Positions 48,131 to 60,337 of a stretch of 64,000 nucleotides of DNA are shown here, piece after piece (position 1 is the stretch's first letter; each line of letters begins with the position of its first letter). Position numbers and translations under genes: made by a program. Origin of the DNA: Cordia subcordata (lineage: Eukaryota; Streptophyta; Magnoliopsida; Boraginales; Cordiaceae); contig JAPTOF010000016.1 of NCBI GenBank assembly GCA_028554755.1, forward strand, positions 6,423,001 through 6,487,000, written 5' to 3'. Below the pieces are notes generated by a model that was given only the letters and a program-made list of their open reading frames with translations, did not search any database and was not told the DNA's origin.

Positions 48131-48269
48131 CGAGGAGAGGAAAATTTTGGTAGTTGCAGCGCAGTGAATCAACACTTAGGAGGTTTTCTTAGATATGATG
48201 CATATCATTACGATTAGCGAAGAAAGGTGAATTTTATGGTGGTATTTATTCGATGTGAAATGATCGATG

Positions 48270-48432
48270 CTGTCACCAATGAAGCAAAGAAGAAAAGAAG
48301 AGGAGGAGAGAGAGTTGAGGAGAAAGAAGAACGAAGAGAGAGAAAGGAGAGGGAAGAGAGATACACACACTGCTGCTAAGCAGTTTTTTTTTTCTTTTTC
48401 TTTGTTTTTTTTTTCTTTTTCTTTGTTTTTTA
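48270..48432. repeat. Purine tract and T-rich short tandem repeat
   Basis: 48275-48360 is almost pure A/G on the plus strand (GAGAGAG-type). 48381-48431 is a T-run unit with CTTTTTCTTTG repeated twice. Simple sequence next to the PMD region. Confidence 0.8.
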
Positions 48433-48542
48433 ATGTGAAGGAGCATGATACTCCGTAGGAACACTATAGTGAGGGGCCGTGGTATAATTTGCGATTTTTC
48501 ACAACCTTGTTCCTTTAATTTGTAATATATAAAAAAAAGAAT

Positions 48543-49214
48543 AAAATGCATTTTATCCTTCTATGTTATGTGAAAATTGCATAAAATTTCCTGTGTTTTC
48601 AAAACTTGTTGGTGCACCCTGTGTTTCAGAAGACGTTGCACATTAGCCCCCGTCACTTGTTTTTTCGTTAGAATTAACAGACAATTTTTGAATTGGTGCA
48701 AGTTCTTCTCTCCCCGCCCCCTCCTTTGATTTTAAAAATGATACAAATTCATCCTTATGGTTTGAAATAAGGTGTATCCACACCACTTGTAAGAGAAAAA
48801 TTATATGATGTGAACTTCTTCATTTATATGCATTCAATTATTACTAAATATATTTGTATTGTTTAACAATAAGTCATTTAAACTAAGAAATCTACATAAT
48901 TTAATAAATATGTTATTGATCTTTTATTCATCTAAGGCATACTTGCACCTTATTTCAAATTAAAGGGAAGAATATGAATGCATTATTTTTAAAATTCAAA
49001 GGAGGAATTTGCACTAATTTACTTGAATTTTTTCCATTATTAACAACTCAAAATGTACTGTATGAGTGTTGCTACACTCGCCGTTAACTTTAATAGAAAA
49101 ACTAGCAATATGGGCCAATGTGCAATGTTTTCTAAATTACAATGGTATATTAGCAAGTTTTAAAAACACAAAAGTTTTATGAAACTCTCACAAAATATAG
49201 GGGTAAACCTTTTG
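48543..49214. mobile_element. Long inverted-repeat (MULE-type) non-autonomous element
   Basis: The left arm (AAAATGCATTTTATCC..., CATAAAATTTCCTGTG..., GACGTTGCACATTAG) and right arm (CCAATGTGCAATGTTTTCT..., TTTTATGAAACTCTC) are inverted repeats of about 250-300 bp with many mismatches. GTTTGAAATAAGGTGTA in the inner left arm faces TGCACCTTATTTCAAAT on the right. Same family as 17084-17995. Confidence 0.55.
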
Positions 49215-49670
49215 ATTTATAGTAAAATATTATATAAAAAATTAATAAATCCATGCAACCTATTTTTTTTAGAGTTAGGAGTAGGAAATTTTTAAATTTT
49301 GATTCACGATATGAATAGTGTACTTTTAAACAATATAGAAAAATATAATTTTGAAGAAGTATTTCATAATATAATACAGATCATTTTTAATATATTTCAA
49401 TGAAGTGTTTACTTAAAACATTCGAAATATACATCACTAAATATTAGTAGGGAATATTTGTATGAGTTTGTCCCTGATTAGCATAGTTGTTCATGACAGT
49501 TATTCAAAAGATAAGAAATAGATGGTTTAGAGTACAAATATTTGAACAATACAAAATATTAGTTATATTATTGTTATTTATTAAATTTAAAAATATAAAA
49601 CTTATAGTGCTTCTGCCCACAAATCTGTAGGCCCATCTTTACTTACATGGTGCACTCATACACAATCATC
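49215..49670. other. Intergenic / PGRL1 upstream region
   Basis: AT-rich; no gene. The proximal part should contain the PGRL1 promoter. Confidence 0.4.
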
Positions 49671-49674
49671 CTCC

Positions 49675-49680
49675 CACGTG
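49675..49680 (+). promoter_or_regulatory. G-box in the PGRL1 upstream region
   Basis: CCACGTGTC contains a perfect CACGTG core 272 bp before the start codon. G-boxes are bound by bZIP and bHLH (PIF/HY5-type) factors, and a light-responsive promoter is expected for a thylakoid protein. The link is inference. Confidence 0.4.
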
Positions 49681-49952
49681 TCAACACATGTGAAGTCCTG
49701 GTTTAGATTCTTCTCACTATCACTTAATCATGCTGGCTTGGCAGACACTGTAACATCAACTGATTTTCTTGATATACCAAGACAACATCTTCAACCGGAA
49801 GTTGCATTTAGCACCACATATTTCTTCACTTGCATTATCTTTTCATCTAAAAAAAATAAACAAAAATAAATAAATATGCACAATCCTCGTGCCTAAAAAT
49901 CAAAATTGCACCCATTCAACACTAAGCCTATACGCCAAAATTTTCATCAAAA

Positions 49953-52900
49953 ATGGCAACCAAAATTGGATTCACCATTACAACTCCACCTTTCTACACT
50001 GCTATTCCTTATAGAAAACCTTTCATTTCTGCCTCCTCCTCTTCTTCTTCATCTTCTTTATCTGATGCTTCAAGAATTGTTCAGACCTTTCATTTTAGTA
50101 GTACTAGAAAATTACCTGTTAGGCCTGGACTATTGGTTCTTGCACCCAAGGCCACTACTGATCAGCCAGGTCAGCTTGCTTAATGATTCTTCATAAACAA
50201 TTTTGGAGACCCTTTTGAGAATTAGTTGAGATATGATTGTTTAAGCAATTAATTATTCATTTCATGATCATTGTTTTGTTTGTGATGATTCTTTTCTTCT
50301 TGTTTGATAATATGAAGATGAAATATGTTAGCACTGTATTCTATGATTGATATGTTTAGCAGTAGTGAAATTTGAATTGTATCTTGTGCTTTATGGTTTT
50401 TGTAAAGGAAAAATGCAGCCTAAACATCGAAGTTTTGTTGGACATTGCTCTTCCAGTTGAATAGATAATATGCATGAAAATAAGAAGGGTATTGCCAACT
50501 TGGTAGAGTGCTTCAGTGAATTTAGACATGAAGAGGATGAAAATGAGTACCTTGTTTTTTTTTTTTTTTTAATAAATAAATGATATTGTACTATTATTAC
50601 TTTATACAAGGAAACAGGACAATTCTAAAAACTAAGTTTACCTTCTGAATCTCTCAATTGTTTCTTGTGCTAATTGATGTTGGCTAACTTTGCGCCCCAT
50701 GACCATTTGGGTTATGGAAGCTTCACCATGTCTTGGCATATTAGTTTCTAAAGATGCTCTTTTGAGCCATAGCTTTTATTTATTCATTGCGTATGTTTTA
50801 GTGCGTGAGAGGCATAAAAGCATTCTGAGAAGGTAACACAGAAGTAAAGACAATCCACTGGAAACTGGAAGCGAATGATGATCTAACTTTACATCCTTCA
50901 TCATCTTTCGGTAAAATTATCTTAAGTTTGTATCAGATTGTGATATAATGGAGTAGTGGAGCACTCTCTTCCTTGATCCAAAGTTTTACCAGCGCTATTA
51001 ATTTGGATTTCTTTGGAAGAGGCTCATTTATGATCTTTTTTTGGCAATTATCAATTCTGGTTCCGTTTCAGGTCAGGTCCAAGACGATGAAGTTGTTGAC
51101 AGTAATGTTTTGCCCTACTGTAGTCTAGACAGGAAAGAGAAGAAGTCCCTTGGGGAGATGGAACAGGAATTTCTTCAAGCATTGCAGGTCCGAGAACAGG
51201 ACTGTTCATTATATTCTTTTTGTTTAATATGGACAATAAAATCCATATTCTTCTCAATAATTTGTAAATATCTTGTGCACTTCTGCTCAGTCATTATCTG
51301 AAGATAGATGTAAGTCTTACTTATGCAACGTATTGTCTTTCTGCTATGTAAAGCAGTTTGCCTTTCTTGGCCCCTTTTCTTAAAATGTGTTTTTGTGTCT
51401 GCTGTCTGCTGCAGGCATTCTATTACGAAGGAAAGGCTATCATGTCAAATGAAGAATTTGATAACCTCAAGGAAGAGCTAATGTGGGAAGGGAGCGAAGT
51501 TGTCATGCTAAGTACGTTCAGTTTTTGTCTTCCAAACCTCATCTAGCACTATAATACTTGTCTTCTTAATTAATTGTGGAGTTACAGTTCAAATGTGTTA
51601 TAGCACCACTTTATTATCTCATCATGCAGGTGCGGATGAACAGAGGTTTTTAGAAGCTTCAATGGCTTATGTAGCTGGAAGCCAATAATGACAGATGAAG
51701 AATTTGACAAACTGAAGCTGAAACTTAAGGTAGGTGTCTTAGAACTTTTACTCATGTTGATACACTTCAAAAAAGAAAATAGGATATGGTGATTTAAACA
51801 TTTTCATCAAAAGATGGAATATGGCTTCTTGTTGCATATGGTATACGAAGGAAAATTCGAACTTATTGACATCCAGAATACTCCTTTCTGCCAGTGACTT
51901 GAATGGCATATTCTAAGTCCGACTCCAGGAATCTCAATCCCGCCTTGCCGTCTATATGTAGCTTGCCAATAGTTTATCTGTCCATATCACCTTTCAAAAG
52001 TAGATGTACCAACTGTTTCTCAGCCGCATCATCTTTGTTTTTCTCTTTGTATTGCTTGTAGTTGTGAGCTTCCTTACGTATTATTATCTTTCAGATGGAT
52101 GGGAGTGAAATTGTGGTTGAGGGTCCAAGATGCAGTCTGCGCAGTAGGAAGGTTTGTGTTTATTTTCTTTCCTTATTTGCACCCTTTTATTCATTTCGTT
52201 TCTAGTTGCTACATAATAAGCCAACTTGTAACTGTGGTTAAATTCAAATGTATTGCACCATATTGTCTTCTTTTGATAAATTAGTTTCATAGAGAGTTTG
52301 TTTAGCCTAGAGGTTTTTGTCATGTTCTTTTAGATTTTTGTCATATTGGTGCAATGCTTAAATGCACCTGTTTCATACATGCTATTACATTCTAGTCTTA
52401 AAAGCTACCTTTCTAACATCAGGCGTAAGGCTGCATAAATTTTCTTCCCTAGTCCTTGCTTTTCGCAGGAGTCTTAGGGACCAGGTAGGACCATATAGAG
52501 GCCTCGTTGTCAATTCTCTCTTTACAATCATACAGCACATTCATTTAACTTTGTTGTGTGGGATCAGTTACACTACATGCCTGTGTGGTTTTTAATTCCA
52601 ATAAGGGTAGATCTACCAGGGTGCATTTCATGCGGATTAGCGACTGCAGTGACGAAGCCAAGATTCTTATCAAGGGGATCAAGAAAATATATACAACTTA
52701 AAACATAAACATGAGAAATAAATATTTTCTTGATTTATGACAAAAATTACAAAAGTGCGCTATGAGTGAGTTTTCATATTTTTAAATTGGGTCATGTGTT
52801 ATTTGGTAAATTTTGTAAGGCTAATATTGTCAAATTAAGAGCACATTTATGCATTTAAGCTTCTTTTGAATCCTTACATATGCTCGCAGGCGCAGCAATT

Positions 52901-54239
52901 TGATTTTTAAGGTTTATTCTTGTATATGATTTTCCAAGAAGGACCTATTGATCACAAAGTTATCATCTGGTTTTACGTACTTTCTACATAAGCAAAATAT
53001 TAGTTAACCTGTGTCTTTCTTCTGGACCTGAACTGTAAGTGTCCTTTATGAACTGGCATGTGCTTTCTTGTGTTAAATAGTCTTTCCTCTTGCAGGTGTA
53101 CAGCGACCTTTCCGTTGACTATCTGAAGATGTTCTTATTGAACGTCCCAGCTGCAGTTGTTGCATTGGGATTGTGAGTTCTTTTTCTTTTTTTCCCGGTC
53201 GATGATTGTGTTGATAGTGCATAGTCACCACATCCCTTAACCAATTTTATGCTTTAACCGTGACTATGACTAACATATTGAAACAACAATAAGAAATTTG
53301 GTGGTCAATCTCCAATTATACTTGAGGATTAGCACGCAATAATATTTCAATTATCTTGCATCTTTTTCATGTTAGGTTTTTCTTCCTTGATGATTTGACT
53401 GGATTCGAGATCAGCTATCTTTTGGAGGTAATGGAATATTATTTATCTATTCAAGTTTCACAAGTGATAGTGAGAAACTATGACTTAGTTACAAGCAAAC
53501 TATTTTGCTTCATGATTATTTGCAATCCTTCGAACTTCTTCAGCCATTTCATTCGCTCACACAAAGAGTCAGATCAAATTTTGTTAAACTACCTAAGGAT
53601 GGAAGAGTTGGTTTGGTAAAATGAACAGGGCATGAAATGCACTGTATTGGATTTGATCATCGTTAACTAAATCTGTCATCTTCAGTTTCCATGATGGTTA
53701 TCTTTCTTTCGGTGCCTCAATTTGCGTATAATTGGTTGATGCATTTTGCAGCTTCCGGAGCCATTCAGTTTCATATTCACATGGTTCGCGGCTTTGCCCC
53801 TCTTACTGTGGTTATCTTTTTCGATTACAAAGCTCATTGTCAAAGACTTTCTCATATTAAAAGTAAGATCATTCTCGACTTCAAATACTGTTTCTACTGG
53901 ACAAATTTTTCAATTTTGAATCTATTTCTAAATAAGTAGATCTTAATCATGTAGGGCCCGTGTCCAAACTGTGGTACAGAGAACACATCCTTCTTCGGAA
54001 CCATTCTCTCAATATCTAGCGGTGGTTCCACCAACACGGTCAAATGCTCTGAGTAAGTTATACCGTTTTCATCATTTGTAATGGGAAAATTTTGGTCATT
54101 ATCCTGTGTTTGTTCAATCAAATCAGGAAATATTACTTCTTTTCGACCATCACAACTTTCTTTTGCAGTTGTGGGACAGAGATGGTGTACGACTCGAGCA
54201 CACGCTTGATCACATTGCCTGAAGGAAGTAAAGCATGAG
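49953..54239 (+). CDS. PGRL1: PGR5-like protein 1 (PGRL1), chloroplast; one-base frameshift in exon 4
   Basis: Thylakoid membrane protein that works with PGR5 in antimycin-sensitive cyclic electron flow around photosystem I. Ten exons: 49953-50169, 51072-51187, 51415-51511, 51630-51729, 52095-52151, 53096-53172, 53376-53427, 53752-53862, 53955-54052, 54170-54239, all GT-AG. The order gives about 331 residues, close to the usual 320-330. Seen: a Ser-rich transit peptide (about 1-60), two membrane segments (FLLNVPAAVVALGLFFFL and FSFIFTWFAALPLLLWLSF), and the six conserved cysteines (about 89, 190, 279, 282, 307, 310), the last four as CPNC and CSDC. Anomaly: exon 4 reads AYVAGSQ then TAA (51686-51688). 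One base is missing at about 51679-51681, where the family frame would continue into MTDEEFDKLKLKLK, and all later exons are intact in the expected phase. This is either a sequencing error or a real truncation to 162 residues. Confidence 0.93.
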
Positions 54240-54593
54240 TCCAGGTCCATTTATTCTTCATTCTATAGTCTTTTAGCGGCAATAGCATATAACATTGTAT
54301 CATTTGGCATTTGAACCCAGAATTTAGTTTAGTTGTTGAGGCATCTTTAAAGGATGATAGTTGTATAACGAAACTTTTCCACTCAATTAGAAGTTTTACC
54401 TACAAAGATTAGATCATAGATGAATAAAATTATGGTTGCCTTCCATCTTTTCGCGGTTTACACACCACTGCACGTCTAATAGTTAGAAATACATATTGGA
54501 ACTCTATTTGTAAGACAGACCACTGGACTGATTACAGTAAATTGGACATTGATAAAACTCCTTTGCTCTCTACAAGAAATCCAGAGAAGTACA

Positions 54594-54710
54594 ACTTTGA
54601 TCCTGCAAAAATTGTGCTACCCGTCTTTGATCTCCTTTAATTCATTTATGACTTTGATCCTGCAAAAATTGCGCTACCCGTCTTTGATCTCTTCTTTAAT
54701 TCATTTATGA
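54594..54710. repeat. 57-bp tandem duplication
   Basis: 54594-54650 and 54651-54710 both start ACTTTGATCCTGCAAAAATT and end TTCATTTATGA, differing at a few positions. Downstream of PGRL1. Confidence 0.9.
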
Positions 54711-54990
54711 AGTTCATCATATTGCACTACCTGTCATATTAAGAAAGAATTTTCGGCTTGTCTACGCAGTTAAAGTTCGTTAGCAGATACACTGCAACCA
54801 GACCTGCAGTGACCCGAATCGCATTGAAAGATGGCAGCTTATGTATATTGGTAACACTGTCAAAGGGGATTATAGAGATCTTTCTTGATGAAATGAAGAC
54901 TTGCTCAAACTTGTCTGTATATTAGTCATATATAATTGTATTATGCTCTCTGTTAATATTTATACCTTTTGACAGAGTAAGCTTTTACAG

Positions 54991-55271
54991 GCCTTGTCCA
55001 CTACGGGATGGAGTTCCAACTGTTGACATATCTAAGGGTAAAATACTTTGTATCTTATAGTTTGTCGAATATGCTAGTTACTGCTGTCATAATGGAATAA
55101 TCTCTTAAATCACTTGTCGTTTCAGAAGATGGTACACTCATTCCATATCACAACTCCGTTAATGGTAAAGATGAAACCAATCCTTCAGACAGCATGCACA
55201 ACCATAGCCACCAGATCCATGATACGTTCCTGAGTTGTGGTATGAGTTTGGGTACAGGGTACGTCACTTAG
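54991..55271 (+). other. Two exon-like fragments downstream of PGRL1
   Basis: Segments 54991-55037 (after TTTTACAG, before GTAAAA) and 55126-55271 (after CGTTTCAG) join in one phase to read PCPLRDGVPTVDISKEDGTLIPYHN...LGTGYVT and then stop at 55269-55271. A third open stretch lies at about 54769-54852. I do not recognise the protein. They may be a gene remnant, alternative 3' exons of PGRL1, or chance. Confidence 0.25.
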
Positions 55272-57250
55272 CAGTTTACGGGGTACGTTAGGGGCATACT
55301 TCTTGGTATGCAAATTAGATTTATGGCACGTTGTGAAAAATTATTAGGTTAATTTACTAAATACTACGTAGAGCAATGAGTCATTTTATTTATTGATTAC
55401 CAAACCAATTTGCTCTAAAACTTTGTTTGAAGTCTAAACTCCAAATTTAATAGTTAACTATAGTTCTACGTATCTAAAACACAAACCATGGTGAAACATT
55501 TAAGGTGTCATGTTATGCTGTCAAGTTGTATTTGTATTTGCCTTACACGTGGCATTTTTTTGTCCGCATTCATGGTACGATTGTTTTTTGTCTTTATGGT
55601 ATAATTATTTTTTGTCCGCATTTTGTTCACATTAATTTTATGATTACCTTTTGTCTTTTTATACTGTACTACATGTGTCAAACATCTGCTTACGTTGCTA
55701 CTCTGTAAATCTATAACTCTAAAAGTTTGTTGATGTATCATACTTCATCATTATGTTTTGTACATATTATGATATTAATGGCATTATGACGTTTTGTCTT
55801 CACATACAAGATATGTGTGTGTCTTCAGATGTATAAAAGAAGAAGATTTTGTTTAAAATTTTTTCAATTTAGTGAATAATGCAAATTTTATATAATAAAT
55901 TATCTTTTATTTTTTTCAATCATTAGGTGGATGCAAAAAATAATGTACAGGGATAGGGAAGAAAATGCTTTAATTTAAGATATAATATTTATATATATAA
56001 GGAAAAAATAGCTACTTTAAATGAATTTAATTGTTCTTTGATTGAGTGTATAAGGTAATTTTTGTAATATAAGTAGCTTTTATCTTCTTGTTCTTATTTT
56101 TTGTAGTTATCTTTTTTTGTTCTTTTCTTTTTTGGGTTATAAGAATAAAAAAAAATTAAAAATGGCTTGGATATAAGGTTTTGTGTGGCAAATTTAATAT
56201 CATGGAGGCATTTGGGTAAAACAACAAATTTCATGGGAGAGTTTGGGATTTAGACTAAAACTCATTGGGGAAAGTGGGAATCACCCATTTTTTTAAATTA
56301 TTATTATTCTTCCAACTTGCTAAATTTTATTACTTTTTATAATTTTTTACATTGTATGAGATTCAGCTTTATTAAAACTGTATTTTTTTATAATTTTTTA
56401 CATTATTGTATGAGATTCAGCTCTCGTGCAACGGAAGGGTAGTTAATTAGTAATTTTCTAATGAGTTATACAAACTCAAAATAAAGAAAAACGAGACTAG
56501 TATTTTAATTTGGTCAAATAAGAAACTAAAACTTGTTATGAAACTAAAGAAAATAGGAATATAAGAGAAGAGACAAGAATGAGAGAGGAGATAAAAATAA
56601 TTTTATTGATATTGATGTATGTAGAATTACAACATATAAGTCCCTATTTATAGCAATACATTGACTTGCTCTCCAAGAAAATTTCCTTTTCAATCCTGCA
56701 GGCTTTTTGTCTTCTCGAGCTTGAATTTGGATCACTAGCTAATGGACTATGAATATCTACATGATCCATAACAAAACCAAAGATTTTGAGTTATTTTTCC
56801 CTTCCCATTTTCCCTCTTTCAAGATCTCTTGGTGGCTTAGTTACTCGAGTTACTAACTTTAATGAACTAGATTGTGAATTGAAGTGTTTCGGTAGATGTA
56901 TTGTAAATTAGGACGCGTGATCTAGTACACATTTTTAGGGGTTGAACGGATTTGATAGCCATGTGCACAAATATTACCTATGCAGGCATTATGACTAATT
57001 GGTCGCATGCATGTATACTTGGTGACTAAAGCAGATGAAAAATAGTGCAGGCTATCAAAATATTACCTGCTGGCACGTTATGCACATTTCATATTGCAGC
57101 TTATTTTAGCTAAGTGGTACAATATAATTAGTCGCAGATCGAATCTTTTATTTTGTATGTAATTTTTATAACATATCAACTGTTGGCTTGGGAAAGAACA
57201 TGTTCGTGAGGATCACTAGGCGCAAATCTTAATTCAATCAAAGAAAGACT
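55272..57250. other. Intergenic DNA
   Basis: About 2 kb of AT-rich sequence with no gene seen. The right end is the expansin promoter. Confidence 0.4.
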
Positions 57251-57258
57251 TATATAAA
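57251..57258 (+). promoter_or_regulatory. Probable TATA box of the expansin gene
   Basis: TATATAAA about 95 bp before the chosen ATG at 57353. Confidence 0.5.
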
Positions 57259-57352
57259 TGACAAATGGATGGCAAAACTAAAACTTAAACCTAGCAAGAA
57301 TTTTAATACTCATCAGAAAGAGCTTAATTATAGCTACCAAAATTCAAAAACC

Positions 57353-59665
57353 ATGGCTTTTTTTGGCCAATTATGGAGGTTCTTTAGCTTCTTCCTGATC
57401 GGATTCCTGCCGGCGATGTTCGACCAGACAACGGCTGCTTATTATGCACCTAAACCAGGCTTCCGGGCCGGCCAGCTGAAATATGCCCATGCCACTTTTT
57501 ATGGAGACGAGTCTGCCTCTGCTACAATGGGTGCGTTTCTTCTATTGTCAACATGGATTCAAGTATTTTAAGTTAATTATTTAAGAGTCAGTTTGATTAT
57601 GCTTTTTTTAATCTGTTTATAAGCAATTGATGTTTATAAGCAGCTTTTGATGATTTATAAGCAAATATCAAATAAGTAAAGAAGTGTTTAAATAAAATGT
57701 GCTTATAAGTTATTAAAATGTTTTTGTATATATTTGCTTATAATAAGCAACGTTGATTTTTCATTGATAATGTTACAATTTTCTTATGTTTTCAAGGATA
57801 TAAATGTCTTTCTATTTGGTTAACTCTCATTACACTTATAAACCGTTGATATGTTTGGTAAATATATACTTATAAGTAGCACTGATCGTTAAAATGATTA
57901 TAAAGAATCTTTCATTAATAATGTTACAATTTTCTTGTGTTTTAAGGGGTACAAAATGTCCATTTATTTGGTCAACTCTTGTTACTTCCAAGTAGTTAAA
58001 AAAAGTTGGGGGCGGTGCATTTTTTAGTTAGTTTTAGGCAACTTTATTTGTTTAGAGGCATAAGAATAAAAAGTTGTATTCTAAGTAATTAAAAATTGTT
58101 ATTCGTAATCCAACTTTTAAGACAAGTGCTTTCTTGAAAAACTTAAAATTTTGACTCATGAAAAAAGTTATATCTAAGTTTTTTTTTTTTTAATAAGAGT
58201 TTTAATTTTTTTGAATGACAAGTTAAATAATTATTGCAAAACCAATTTATCTTTTTTCAAAAAAGAAAAATTCTTAAAAAAAATTAATCCAAATAGGCCT
58301 TAAGTTTGATGTCATGAAAAAGCTAGAAATCAAATTCGAGTAGTCCAAAACACAGCCAAAAAATAACCATCATAGGTTCGATAAAATCTTTATTTCACTA
58401 TGATTGCAGGAGGAGCTTGTGGATATGCGAATCTATTCAAAAATGACTATGGAACAACAACTGCGGCATTGAGCTCAGTGCTATTCCAGAATGGGTATGC
58501 ATGTGGGCAGTGTTTCCAAAACCAGTGTGTTAATTCACCCTGGTGCTACAAAGCGTCACCAGCCATAACCATAACCGCCACGAACATTTGCCCACCAAAT
58601 TGGTCCCAGGACTCGAACAATGGGGGTTGGTGCAACCCACCCAGAGAACATTTTGACATGTCCAAGCCTGCTTTCATGAAGATTGCTGATTGGAAAGGTG
58701 GCATTGTCCCTGTCGCATACCGCAGGTAATCTCATTCAAGTTCCTAAATTTACATGTACAGGAAATAAAACCACAGAAATGATACTCTACCTATATTGGT
58801 TCTTTGTAAAATTTGTATTTAGTTTATAATGTTTGGTTTCACTACTATTGCCATCAGGTTAAAACCAATTGATTAGACTCAATTGTAATGGGCAGGCCAA
58901 TAATTTTGTTTAGGTTAGTATAAAAACTCTTCAAGACAATTTGAAAAATTAGAATACTGTAGCGCGTAGGCTCCCTACACTAGAAAAAACCTGTGGGTCC
59001 AAATTGGTTTTTGTGTGTGTGTGTGTGTGTGTTAAGGATTGAACCCAAGACCTTGAGATAGCTAGTTTAAAGCACTCCGCCATGTTCCCATAGTCACCTC
59101 TAACCCCCCGATGGTATATTAATTTATTAGAACTTTTGTGTATTGTCTCTAACAGTAACCACACCAATTAGCTGTTGGCTCATTTATGAGATTCCAAAGT
59201 AGCTACAAGACGTTATGTGGGAGGATAAAAAGAGAAGTTACTCTTCCTAGAAAGATAGCAATAAAATTGTCCTAGGTCCTCCACGGAGCAAAAGAAAATC
59301 TCAAATTCGGTAACGTGTTGACATAATTTGTTCATTTGCCTGATCATTACAGGGTACCATTTGCGACTAGAGGTGGAATCAAATTCAGCTTTCAAGGAAA
59401 TGGCTACTGGCTGTTGGTGTACGTGATGAACGTCGGTGGGGGTGGTGATGTTGCCACCATGTGGGTGAAGGGCAGCAAAACGGATTGGATTAGCATGAGC
59501 CACAACTGGGGTGCTTCATACCAGGCTTTTGCGACCCTGGGTGGCCAGTCCCTTTCTTTGAAGCTCACTTCATACACAACCCATGAGACTATCATTGCTT
59601 GGAATGTTGCCCCTTCGAATTGGCAAACCGGAATGACTTACCAATCCAATGTGAATTTCCGCTAA
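57353..59665 (+). CDS. Alpha-expansin (EXPA)
   Basis: Secreted wall-loosening protein that acts non-enzymatically on cellulose-xyloglucan contacts. Exons 57353-57530, 58410-58725 and 59353-59665 give 268 residues. A hydrophobic signal peptide (about 1-28) is followed by [20 protein letters not shown] across intron 1, the cysteine-rich six-strand barrel domain, HFDMSKPAF (HFD at 140-142), and the C-terminal binding domain with [15 protein letters not shown] and NWGASYQAF. The intron positions are the classic alpha-expansin ones. The ATG at 57353 is in ACCATGG context; an in-frame upstream ATG at 57269 would put 28 polar residues before the signal peptide, so it was not chosen. The usual Cys in YRRVPC is Phe here. 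The C-terminal part looks closest to the EXPA12/EXPA17 group, tentatively. Intron 1 is AT-rich and may hold a MITE; intron 2 holds a SINE. Confidence 0.95.
58950..59105 (-). mobile_element. tRNA-derived SINE in expansin intron 2
   Basis: On the minus strand, a pol-III A box TGGCGGAGTGC (59082-59072) and B box GGGTTCAATCC (59046-59036) lie about 26 bases apart, as in tRNA-derived SINEs. A (GT)n/(AC)n run (59011-59032) follows. The outer limits are uncertain. The A box matches the consensus at 10 of 11 positions. Confidence 0.55.
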
Positions 59666-59711
59666 TGTATTATGAATATCACGAGGGGCTTTTTAAAATT
59701 TTTGATGTTTT

Positions 59712-60099
59712 TTGCTAGGAGAATTTTACAAATGATCTTTATTGTTTATAAAAAAGTATCAGTTTAGTTTCTATTGGGTCGTCACTGTTTGTAAAAAATA
59801 TTAATTTATCTCTATTATTTCAAAAGTAATTCATTTGATCCTTGTTATTTGTAAACAAGTGTCAATACTAATGCCCTAAACTAGTTACTTGACCATCACA
59901 TGACCATTTTTAGAGCAAAAATTGATATCAATTAAGTCGCTTTTGCAAATATTGAGGACCTAAATAATCACTCTTGAAATAATAAAGACCAAAGTAACAC
60001 TTTTTGAATACATTACAAACTAAATAAATTACTTTTAGAATAATAGAGACCAAATTAAAATATTTTGTAAATAATAGGAATCGTTTGTAAAATTTGCCC
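59712..60099. mobile_element. Inverted-repeat MITE downstream of the expansin gene
   Basis: The left arm (ATTTTACAAATGATCTTTATT..., CTCTATTATTTCAAAAGTAAT...) and right arm (AATAATAGAGACC..., GTTTGTAAAATTTGCCC) are inverted repeats of about 150 bp. No coding capacity; ends about 50 bp after the expansin stop. Confidence 0.6.
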
Positions 60100-60337
60100 T
60101 TTTCATTTGAAAAATTATTTGGTTTCCACAATCTCCGAAAACTACTCAATTTCCACGAATGGAATATTTTGATCCACCCGCGAGTAGCAGACTTCTTTTT
60201 GTATGTTAAACCTCGTTGCCTTCTATATGTGTTCTTTTGTTTTTCACCTTTAGAGATTTTGCCTTTTTTTTAAAAAGATTTTTTGGTAACCAATCTTAAA
60301 TGAAATGTTAGATGCAACGGAGGAAGGGCCATTTGCG

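Noticed and set aside
42750..48530. Terminal inverted repeats of the MULE/PMD element
   Set aside because: I compared the flanks by eye and found no convincing pair, so no full element boundaries are claimed.
57269..57352. Upstream in-frame ATG of the expansin gene
   Set aside because: It would place a polar stretch before the signal peptide; the ATG at 57353 has better context and gives the normal secreted N-terminus.
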